From: Nitrospinota bacterium
GTDB lineage: Bacteria > Nitrospinota > Nitrospinia > UBA9942
Assembly: GCA_016200365.1 (NCBI GenBank)
Contig: JACQEW010000154.1
Span: 1-5,268, forward strand
Length of the DNA: 5,268 nucleotides
Reading direction: 5' to 3'
Positions within the stretch are counted from its first letter, which is position 1; the number at the start of each line of letters is the position of its first letter. Position numbers and translations under genes: made by a program. Under the pieces are notes generated by a model, which was not told the DNA's origin, made no database searches, and worked only from the letters and a program-made list of their open reading frames with translations. Below are positions 1 to 4,835 of the stretch, piece after piece.

Positions 1-1
1 T

Positions 2-58
2 GCAGACTCGGTTCTGCCATTAAAGCTGATTGCAAATAAGATGAAGATGTTTCAATAA
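2..58 (+). CDS. C-terminal tail of an upstream protein, possibly CheB-type methylesterase (partial)
   Basis: The reading frame that starts at base 2 is open from the window edge to a TAA at 56-58 and gives 18 residues, ADSVLPLKLIANKMKMFQ. The string A-D-x-V-L-P-L-x-x-I-A resembles the extreme C-terminus of CheB protein-glutamate methylesterases, which usually end with a VLPLxxIA segment and a short helix. If so, the gene upstream removes methyl groups from chemoreceptors in the cytoplasm. Only the tail is visible, with no catalytic residue, so this is recognition of a short motif and not a firm assignment. It reads in the same direction as the kinase that follows 137 bases later. That gap is filled with repeats, so co-transcription is possible but not shown. 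Confidence 0.4.
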   Translation, partial: ADSVLPLKLIANKMKMFQ

Positions 59-77
59 TCAAAAAAAAGATATGAAC

Positions 78-109
78 ACGAATTCCACGAATATACGAAT
101 AGCACGAAT
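78..109. repeat. Four phased ACGAAT hexamers
   Basis: ACGAAT occurs at 78-83, 87-92, 95-100 and 104-109, so starts are 9, 8 and 9 bases apart. All copies are in the same orientation with short AT-rich spacers. Repeats of this sort are often seen between genes in environmental delta-proteobacterial and Nitrospirota-like genomes (general knowledge). No function is evident; the regular phasing would also suit a protein-binding array. Confidence 0.6.
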
Positions 110-120
110 GTATTAGAAAC

Positions 121-154
121 CAGAAGCAAGAAACAAGAAGCAAGAAGCAAGAAA
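121..154. repeat. Tandem 7-mer CAAGAAR array
   Basis: A heptamer CAAGAA(A/G) is repeated four times head to tail at 127-154, preceded by a partial unit CAGAAG at 121-126. It is purine-rich and lies about 40 bases before the kinase start. A seven-base unit count can change by slippage, which would alter promoter or leader spacing, but no promoter elements could be assigned around it with confidence. Confidence 0.65.
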
Positions 155-165
155 AAATCTTATAT

Positions 166-181
166 TTTGCGTCTTTGTGGT
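166..181 (-). repeat. Dispersed repeat ACCACAAAGACRCAAA, left copy
   Basis: Read on the minus strand this is ACCACAAAGACGCAAA. It matches 15 of 16 bases with the plus-strand sequence at 3305-3320, just past the kinase stop. The two copies face each other and bracket the kinase gene at 14 bases before its ATG and 4 bases after its stop. The sequence type is a familiar intergenic repeat in environmental bacteria; its role is unknown. Confidence 0.6.
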
Positions 182-195
182 AAAATAGCTTTGAA

Positions 196-3100
196 ATGTC
201 CATATATAAAAAACTCTTAATCCTCTTTTTATCCTTTTCTCTCTTGCCGATGCTGTTTATCGGGATATGGAGTTTTTATACTGCAAGGGAGTCTCTGGAG
301 AAGGAGATACTGAGAAAACTGGAAGGTGTTGCCGACCTCAAGGCAAGGAATATAGAGGCATATTTTAATGAGCGGAAAGGAGATGTTCAAACAGTCCAAA
401 TTTCAATTATCATTAAAGAGAATCTCCCAATTCTGAATCGCCTAATCAGCGATAGAACAAACCCGGATTATATAAAGGCAAAAGCCAGCATGGATAAGTT
501 CTTAAAAACCTATGTGGAGGCTTATGGGTATTTTGAGGCTATGCTGATGAATCCAGAGGGAAAGGTTATATACAATAGTAACGAAGCCCATTCTAAAGTT
601 GAATTGGGTAAACCTTTATTCGGACAGCTCCGGGGAGCCTTTGAGAAAGGCAGAGAAGGAATCTTTTTATCTGAAGTTTACAGGGATGAGATTAAACCTG
701 GGCAATTTTTAATGTTGGTTACAGCGCCTATCCCTGATTCTGAAGGGAGATTTATAGGCGAGGCTGCCTTTGAAATGAGTATGAACATTATTTATGTCTT
801 GATTCAGGACAGGACAGGATTAGGCGAGACAGGAGAGACCTTGATTGGTAAAAAGACCGCAGATGGCGCAATATTCTTAAATCCCCTTCGTTATGATCCT
901 GAAGCAACGCTAAAAAGAGAGGTAAAGAGGGGAGGAAAAAAGGGAGTCCCCATATTAAATGCTCTGTATGAGAGTAAAGGGTCTGGATTTTTTATAGATT
1001 ATAGAGGTGAAGAAGTTATCGCTGCATGGCGGTATATCCCCTCTCTCGATTGGGGGATGGTTGCAAAGATTGATGTTAAAGAGGCATTTGAGCCTGTTAC
1101 AAAATTAAAGAACAGGGTAACAATATTGTTAATTGCATCTCTCTGTATTGGAGCGATAATAGTTATTTTGATTACCCGCACAATTACAAGACCGATTATC
1201 GCCCTCACCCATACTGCAAAAAGGATAAATGAGGGTGATTTGTCTGTAAGGACAAAGATAAAAGGGGCGGATGAATTGGCGCAGCTTTCCGAGACCTTCG
1301 ATAAGATGGCTGGGAGGATTCAGTCGGATACCGAATCTCTCCACAACCAGATCAAGCAGTTGAGTATAATATTCGATTCCTTCGATGGAGTGGTTTATGT
1401 CTCCGATTTGGATACAAAGGAAAGTATTTTTATTAACAAATATGGAAAGGAGATTGATTGGGAAAAGGCATATTGGGAGGCAGGCAAAGGGTCAATATGC
1501 AGTAAAGAATCTCTGATTAAAGACGGTGTGCTGCAATCCCCCTATATTTATGAATTGGAATATGCTGCGGCAGAAAGGTGGTTTCAATGTATTGATAGGG
1601 CGATAGAGTGGCTCAATGGGAGAACGGTCAAGCTGCAGATTGCCTTAGATATTACGGTACGCAAGTGGATTGAAGAAGAGCTCCGTAAGCTGTATACGGC
1701 AGTAGAGCAGAGCGAGAAAAAATTAAGGGATATTACCTCTGCATTGGGAGAGGGGGTATTTGAGCTCGATAGAGAGGGATGCCTGACCTTTATGAACCCG
1801 GAGGCAGAGCATCTCCTCGGCTGGAGAGAAGCGGAGCTTATTGGAAAATACATCCATGATTTAATTCATCGCCAGAAAGCGGATGGAACACCCTATCCCG
1901 AAGAGGAATGCCCTGTGCTGAAGGTTATATCTTCAGGCAAGACCCATCGTATTGAAGATGATGTCTTTACACGGAAGGACGGGACAGTATTCCCTGTGTC
2001 TTATATTTCCACCCCTCTCATTCAGGATGAAAAGGTTACCGCATCTGTTACAGCATTCAGAGATATTACTGCACGCAAGAATATGGAGGAGGCGCTTATG
2101 AGGGCAAAAAATCTTGAATCCCTTGGCTTCGTTGCTATGGGCATAGCCCATGATTTTAACAATCTCCTGACTGCAATTTTGGGAAATATATCTCTCTCAA
2201 AGGAGTATATAAAGCCTGAAGATGAGATATTTGATATGCTGAGTAAATCTGAAGATGCCTGTATGAAGGCAAAGGAGTTAACAGGCAGACTGCTCACCTT
2301 TTCTTCGGGCGGCGCCTCCGTAAAAAAGATAATTTCCATTGGCATATTTTTAAGGGAGAGTGTTGATCTTGCCCTGAGAGGCTCTAATATCAGATGTGAG
2401 TTCTCCCCCCCCCCCCCCGATGACCTCTACGCTATTGAAGCCGATGAAAGGCAGATGAATCAGGTCATACAGAATATTGTCATCAATGCACGGGAGGCTA
2501 TGACTAATGGCGGTGTAATTACCATAAGCGCCGAAAATACTATGGTAAGCAAAATGGTCAACCTCCCCTTAAAAGAGGGAAATTATATAAAAATAACGAT
2601 TAAAGACCAAGGGGTTGGGATTCCAAAGGAATATCTCGATAAAATCTTTGACCCCTATTTTTCGACCAAACAAAAGGGAGTTCAAAAGGGGATGGGGCTT
2701 GGACTTTCTCTATGCTATTCCATAATAAAAAAACACAATGGTTATATATTTGCAGAATCTACAGTTGGAGCAGGGACGACATTCCATATTTATCTCCCCG
2801 CCCTTCAAATCCCCCTTACTCCCCCTTTAACAAAGGGGGATTTTAATTTTCCCCCTTTTAAAAAGGGGGAGACAAAGAATTTCCCCCCTTTGGAAAAGGG
2901 GGGTGAGGGGGGATTTAAGGGAAGGATTCTTGTTATGGACGATGAGGAAGTAGTCAGGGATGTTGCAGGCAAGATGCTCAAGCATATCGGTTATGAGGCG
3001 GGCTTTGCCGGAGACGGCACTGAGGCAATAGAGATATACAAAAAGGCAATGGAATCTGGACATCCCTTTGATGCTGTTATCATGGACTTAACCATACCCG

Positions 3101-3300
3101 GCGGTATGGGTGGAAAAGAGGCAATAAAAAAACTGAAAGAGATAGACCCGGGAGTTAAGGCGATTGTATCGAGCGGATATGCCGACGATGAGGTAATGGC
3201 TGAATTCAGGGAGTACGGTTTCATGGGTGCGGCTGCCAAACCTTATAAAATCAAGGATATGAGAGACACATTGCAGAAAGTGATAAGAACAAAAAATTAA
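196..3300 (+). CDS. Membrane-bound hybrid sensor histidine kinase (dCache-HAMP-PAS-PAS-HisKA-HATPase-REC)
   Basis: This 1034-residue inner-membrane sensor should autophosphorylate on a histidine and pass phosphate to its own receiver. Order: TM1 at about 5-27; a periplasmic dCache-like sensor at about 30-300, ending in a W-x-YIPSLDWGMVAKID segment; TM2 at about 308-330; HAMP at about 329-376; a first PAS at about 382-495; a second PAS at about 505-632 ending in RDITARK; a DHp helix with H652 in GIAHDFNNLLT, the NtrB-like HDFNN type; an ATPase domain with N764 (N box), D804-Q-G-V-G (G1), F818-D-P-Y-F (F box) and a GMGLGLSL G2 loop near 832-838; then a receiver with acidic pair D915/D916, phosphoacceptor D964 and K1015. 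The catalytic residues look intact. There is no DNA-binding output, so output is by phosphotransfer or contact. The ATG at 196 follows an in-frame TAA at 181-183; no good Shine-Dalgarno is visible. Oddities are the poly-C run (S737-P741) and a repeat-derived linker (about 871-907). The ligand is unknown. Confidence 0.95.
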   Translation: MSIYKKLLILFLSFSLLPMLFIGIWSFYTARESLEKEILRKLEGVADLKARNIEAYFNERKGDVQTVQISIIIKENLPILNRLISDRTNPDYIKAKASMDKFLKTYVEAYGYFEAMLMNPEGKVIYNSNEAHSKVELGKPLFGQLRGAFEKGREGIFLSEVYRDEIKPGQFLMLVTAPIPDSEGRFIGEAAFEMSMNIIYVLIQDRTGLGETGETLIGKKTADGAIFLNPLRYDPEATLKREVKRGGKKGVPILNALYESKGSGFFIDYRGEEVIAAWRYIPSLDWGMVAKIDVKEAFEPVTKLKNRVTILLIASLCIGAIIVILITRTITRPIIALTHTAKRINEGDLSVRTKIKGADELAQLSETFDKMAGRIQSDTESLHNQIKQLSIIFDSFDGVVYVSDLDTKESIFINKYGKEIDWEKAYWEAGKGSICSKESLIKDGVLQSPYIYELEYAAAERWFQCIDRAIEWLNGRTVKLQIALDITVRKWIEEELRKLYTAVEQSEKKLRDITSALGEGVFELDREGCLTFMNPEAEHLLGWREAELIGKYIHDLIHRQKADGTPYPEEECPVLKVISSGKTHRIEDDVFTRKDGTVFPVSYISTPLIQDEKVTASVTAFRDITARKNMEEALMRAKNLESLGFVAMGIAHDFNNLLTAILGNISLSKEYIKPEDEIFDMLSKSEDACMKAKELTGRLLTFSSGGASVKKIISIGIFLRESVDLALRGSNIRCEFSPPPPDDLYAIEADERQMNQVIQNIVINAREAMTNGGVITISAENTMVSKMVNLPLKEGNYIKITIKDQGVGIPKEYLDKIFDPYFSTKQKGVQKGMGLGLSLCYSIIKKHNGYIFAESTVGAGTTFHIYLPALQIPLTPPLTKGDFNFPPFKKGETKNFPPLEKGGEGGFKGRILVMDDEEVVRDVAGKMLKHIGYEAGFAGDGTEAIEIYKKAMESGHPFDAVIMDLTIPGGMGGKEAIKKLKEIDPGVKAIVSSGYADDEVMAEFREYGFMGAAAKPYKIKDMRDTLQKVIRTKN
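2405..2418. repeat. 14-C homopolymer inside the kinase gene
   Basis: Fourteen consecutive C bases encode the end of S737 and P738-P741, between the DHp helices and the ATPase domain. Loss of one C puts translation into a frame that stops at TGA 2456-2458. Gain of one C stops at TGA 2421-2423. Either change would leave a protein with sensor and histidine but without the ATPase and receiver domains. Related kinases usually have a shorter F-S-x-P-D-D-L here (my recollection of the family), suggesting the tract has expanded by about two codons. It could be a contingency tract or a run-length error in sequencing. Confidence 0.85.
2807..2916. repeat. Array of three G/C hairpins translated in frame inside the kinase
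   Basis: Three palindromes follow each other: 2821-2828 pairs with 2832-2839 (8 bp, loop AAC), 2851-2859 with 2861-2869 (9 bp, one-base loop) and 2883-2891 with 2895-2903 (9 bp, loop GGA). The outer ends AAATCCCCC (2807-2815) and GGGGGGATTT (2907-2916) are themselves inverted. Translated, each hairpin yields a related unit: TPPLTKG, FPPFKKG, FPPLEKG. It lies in the flexible linker between the ATPase domain (ends about 868) and the receiver (starts about 909), where an insertion is tolerable. The same repeat family flanks the DUF559 gene at 3451-3520 and 3879-3912. Confidence 0.85.
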
Positions 3301-3425
3301 TTCAACCACAAAGACACAAAGGACACAAAAAAAAGAAAGGAGAAAGGAAGATAAAAAAACAAAGAAAAAAGTCAGGACACAGATTTACACTGATAGAATA
3401 TGATTTGCACAGATAAATCTTGTTT
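3301..3425. other. Non-coding purine-rich spacer after the kinase
   Basis: No supportable gene is present. From 3327 to about 3371 the plus strand is almost pure A and G, broken only by T at 3352 and C at 3360. CACAGAT occurs at 3378-3384 and again at 3408-3414, 30 bases apart, in a segment of the CACAGATTTACACTGAT type often seen between genes in environmental bacteria. I see no hairpin followed by a T run, so no intrinsic terminator can be called for the kinase. Confidence 0.6.
3305..3320 (+). repeat. Dispersed repeat ACCACAAAGACACAAA, right copy
   Basis: This is the plus-strand partner of the inverted copy at 166-181, with one mismatch (A here where the left copy has G). It starts four bases after the kinase stop and runs on into GGACACAAAA. 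Together the two copies form a long-range inverted pair around the whole kinase gene. Confidence 0.6.
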
Positions 3426-3451
3426 GGTTCTTTCTCATTTCAAGTGGGTAA
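3426..3451 (+). repeat. Left 26-bp terminal inverted repeat
   Basis: It starts GGTTCTTTCTCATTT and ends AAGTGGGTAA, and matches the reverse complement of 3946-3971 at all 26 positions. The match stops abruptly at both ends: 3425 and 3452 do not pair with 3972 and 3945. Confidence 0.9.
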
Positions 3452-3520
3452 ATTCCCCTCTTTGCAAAAGAGTCAACCCCCAATTCCCCTCTTTGAAAAA
3501 GAGGGGTTAGGGGAGATTTT
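3451..3520. repeat. CCCCTCTTT-type hairpin repeats next to the DUF559 stop
   Basis: Two direct copies of AATTCCCCTCTTTG start at 3451 and 3482. The second folds as a clean hairpin: 3486-3494 pairs with 3498-3506 over 9 bp with a GAA loop. The first keeps only a 6-bp stem (3458-3463 with 3467-3472) because its right-hand GGGG has become TCAA, so it looks decayed. The block ends TTAGGGGAGATTTT. Read from the gene outward it parallels the block beyond the start codon (AAAATC, C-run, TAA, C-run, TTT). It might act as a weak bidirectional terminator, but no T run directly follows the stem. Confidence 0.75.
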
Positions 3521-3525
3521 ACAAA

Positions 3526-3873
3526 TCATAAACTTTTCCATATGGTTTCCATCACTCCATTAAGATTCTTAAAAATATCCCTGTCCGAGAACCTTAGAAC
3601 TTTTAACCCAATACTTGCCATAAAATCATCTCTTTTCTTGTCTTTTATGGATCCTTCTACACTGTAATGCTGCCCTCCATCAGCCTCTATCGCCAGATTA
3701 GCCTTTGCACAATAAAAATCAACGATGCAATTTTCTATAACCTTCTGTCTGTAAAATTGATATCCTTTTAATTGTTTGCCTCTTATCCTTGACCATAATA
3801 AACGTTTCGCATCAGTCATGCCTCGTCTCAACTTCTGAGAAAATTGTTTGAGGTCTTTATTGTATGAAAGCAT
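3526..3873 (-). CDS. DUF559-family endonuclease-domain protein (Vsr-like, PD-(D/E)XK fold)
   Basis: This 115-residue cytoplasmic protein has the full usual DUF559 length: an N-terminal helix with MTDAKRLLWSRIR (residues 19-31), QLKGYQFYRQ (34-43), core I50-V-D52-F, then I62-E63-A-D65-G-G-Q-H69, and C-terminal GLKVLRFSDRDIFKNLNGV (89-107). DUF559 proteins are related to very-short-patch repair nucleases and are predicted DNA nucleases; substrate and role are mostly unproven. D52, E63 and D65 are the likely metal-binding or catalytic residues. The family usually has E in the T-x-A-E motif; here that position is K23, which may weaken or abolish catalysis. The ATG at 3873 has a GGGGG ribosome-binding-like stretch supplied by the adjoining repeat. 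No promoter is obvious. The gene sits tightly between inverted hairpin repeats and 26-bp terminal repeats, which points to an element-borne function rather than a role with its neighbours. Confidence 0.9.
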   Translation of the reverse strand: MLSYNKDLKQFSQKLRRGMTDAKRLLWSRIRGKQLKGYQFYRQKVIENCIVDFYCAKANLAIEADGGQHYSVEGSIKDKKRDDFMASIGLKVLRFSDRDIFKNLNGVMETIWKSL

Positions 3874-3880
3874 TTTTTAA

Positions 3881-3912
3881 AATCCCCCTTAATCCCCCTT
3901 TTCCAAAGGGGG
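3881..3912. repeat. CCCCCTTT-type hairpin repeat next to the DUF559 start
   Basis: AATCCCCCTT occurs twice in tandem (3881-3890 and 3891-3900). The second copy forms a hairpin in which 3894-3901 pairs with 3905-3912 over 8 bp with a TCC loop. It belongs to the same family as the array inside the kinase at 2807-2916, and is closer to that array than to the CCCCTCTTT variant on the other side of DUF559. Confidence 0.8.
3884..3890 (-). promoter_or_regulatory. Repeat-derived ribosome binding site for the DUF559 gene
   Basis: On the minus strand AAGGGGG lies ten bases before the ATG at 3873, followed by ATTTTAAAAA. The string is not an ideal AGGAGG, but it is purine-rich at a workable distance, and no better site exists. 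It is part of the hairpin repeat, so the repeat appears to provide the translation signal. Confidence 0.45.
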
Positions 3913-3924
3913 AAACATAATTAA

Positions 3925-3971
3925 GGTTCTTTCTCCTATTATATATTACCCACTTGAAATGAGAAAGAACC
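3925..3971. repeat. 11-bp stem overlapping the right terminal inverted repeat
   Basis: GGTTCTTTCTC at 3925-3935 pairs with GAGAAAGAACC at 3961-3971, leaving a 25-base loop. The left half is also a direct repeat of the first 11 bases of the left terminal repeat (3426-3436). The right end therefore carries a second, shorter copy of the terminal sequence. No T run follows on either strand, so it is not a standard terminator. Confidence 0.6.
3946..3971 (-). repeat. Right 26-bp terminal inverted repeat
   Basis: This copy is identical to the left copy when read on the minus strand. Just outside it the sequence continues CCCTCTTTT, which resembles the start of another hairpin-repeat unit. The element may therefore have been inserted next to, or built from, existing repeats. 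Confidence 0.9.
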
Positions 3972-4001
3972 CCTCTTTTCTTCATGATATACCTCCCCCT
4001 G

Positions 4002-4767
4002 TTAAGCTGGGAACGCAGTCCATTCAACCACATCTCCGGACGGGTCGCTCTCGGGATACGACTTATATCCGACGGACTGCAGGAACTTCTCGGCGTCGCC
4101 TTCTCCAATTCCCAGACTGCGCATGCGTGGCTTATTCTGCTCAAACCATATTTGATTAATCCGCCGTGTGCGGAGCAGCCGTTCACATCCCATAATTGCC
4201 CATGTGTCCGCTCCCTCGGCATCTATTTTAAGAAGAGCGATTTCATCTGTATGCTCTACGACCTCATCACACACTCTGATCCGCTGGACCAACGTCGAAG
4301 TTTAGCAATCCGGACTGTTTCCCCGCTGCAGATGGAAACACTTGCACTTGCGATTCCATGCCGTTGCACACGATATTGTGTTTGAGTAACTCTACTACTT
4401 GTGGGGAAGCCTCGAAGGCTAAACACCTGTTGTGTTGTGCTCCAGCAGCCCAAAGCAAACTAAAATACCCCAGGTTTGCGCCAATGTCGATCATGGCGCC
4501 GCCCCGCTGGGCGATATTGACGAGCCGGCGGCTGCGCCTCAACTCATATATCCCTGTGAAAGCGATTGAGTCCGAGATCACATCGCCAGATATGAGGTCC
4601 ATTGAGATATGCGGAGCGAAGCGCAGCGGAGCTCCGCGGTAGAGATCATGCCAGCACTTGCTCGCCGGGCGGTATAGACGTGCCCAAGCTGACATTCGCA
4701 GTCGGTCTGGGAGTAGCCGAAGGAACAATGGTCGATTCATTTTAGATGCATTCGCCTCGCCTAACAT
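4002..4767 (-). pseudogene. FkbM-family SAM-dependent methyltransferase, frameshifted
   Basis: Two minus-strand frames together make one FkbM methyltransferase. The upstream piece (4767 to 4267, 166 residues) carries SAM-binding motif I, I93-D94-I-G-A-N98-L-G100-Y-F-S, the acidic LAFEAS motif (E119) and the AAG segment near 147-149, then stops after VGPADQSV. The downstream piece, in another frame from about 4292 to 4002, continues with DEVVEHTDEIALLKIDAEGAD, the conserved second half, and ends at TAA 4002-4004. The frames overlap by only 26 bases. The join looks 12-20 residues short of the usual FkbM spacing, so a deletion that is not a multiple of three seems likelier than a one-base slip. 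FkbM enzymes methylate sugars or small molecules; beside an SLBB export gene, a role in polysaccharide decoration is plausible. The ATG at 4767 or at 4740 (MNRPLF) could be the original start. GC content is visibly higher than in the flanks. Confidence 0.85.
4611..4637. repeat. GC-rich palindromic segment within the methyltransferase
   Basis: GCGGAGCTCCGC at 4626-4637 is a perfect 12-bp palindrome. GCGGAGC also occurs at 4611-4617, so that copy can pair with GCTCCGC at 4631-4637. The segment is inside the coding sequence (YRGAPLRFAPHIS region) and may be only a coding-sequence coincidence. Confidence 0.4.
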
Positions 4768-4795
4768 TTACTTTAATACTTCTATAGCTGACAAG

Positions 4796-4824
4796 ATTAT
4801 AAATGGATAAAAAATGCATGTAAT
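4796..4824 (-). promoter_or_regulatory. Possible sigma-70 type promoter before the FkbM remnant
   Basis: On the minus strand a perfect TATAAT (4796-4801) lies 17 bases downstream of ATTACA (4819-4824), which matches the TTGACA consensus at four of six positions. A start of transcription near 4788 would leave a short leader before the ATG at 4767 or 4740. The region is very AT-rich, so chance occurrence is likely. The 68-base gap after the export gene is also compatible with read-through as an operon. Confidence 0.3.
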
Positions 4825-4835
4825 CAAGTATTTTT

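Larger units (their letters stand above)
3426..3971. mobile_element. Putative mobile cassette: 26-bp terminal inverted repeats, hairpin repeats and a DUF559 gene
   Basis: A 546-bp unit is bounded by perfect 26-bp inverted repeats (3426-3451 and 3946-3971). Inside, hairpin repeats occupy 3451-3520 and 3879-3912 in opposite orientation. A 348-bp endonuclease-like gene fills the middle with exactly five bases between each repeat and the stop or start codon. No transposase or recombinase is present and I could find no convincing target-site duplication at the outer edges. The unit could be a small transposable or homing-type element, a cargo-bearing relative of the gene-less repeats, or a repeat pair that has trapped a gene. 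The architecture is seen directly; mobility is inferred. Confidence 0.5.

Noticed and set aside
138..166. Promoter for the kinase with TATATT at 161-166
   Set aside because: The expected -35 position at 17-base spacing lies in the heptamer repeat and does not resemble TTGACA; the region is AT-rich, so chance matches are likely.
2807..2916. CRISPR array or intrinsic terminator inside the kinase
   Set aside because: The units are unequal hairpins without spacer structure, no T run follows the stems, and the kinase frame continues into a well-conserved receiver domain.
3486..3520. Rho-independent terminator for the converging genes
   Set aside because: The 9-bp stem is good, but the bases directly after it are TTAGGGG on one strand and AATTGGGGG on the other, not a T run. 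A weak effect is possible but cannot be supported.
3411..3986. Target-site duplication around the 26-bp inverted repeats
   Set aside because: The bases outside the left end (AAATCTTGTTT) and the right end (CCCTCTTTTCT) share no convincing direct repeat.
3857..4222. A minus-strand 121-residue frame spanning the cassette end and the methyltransferase
   Set aside because: It crosses the terminal inverted repeat and non-coding sequence, and overlaps both better-supported genes in another frame.
4002..4292. A separate 96-residue gene starting with TTG at 4292
   Set aside because: Its sequence is the conserved second half of an FkbM methyltransferase and continues the fold of the upstream frame; no independent ribosome site is visible. 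It is better read as part of one broken gene.
3984..4385. A plus-strand 133-residue reading frame
   Set aside because: It lies wholly antisense to the FkbM remnant, has no recognisable domain, and its composition is what a shadow frame of a GC-richer gene would give.
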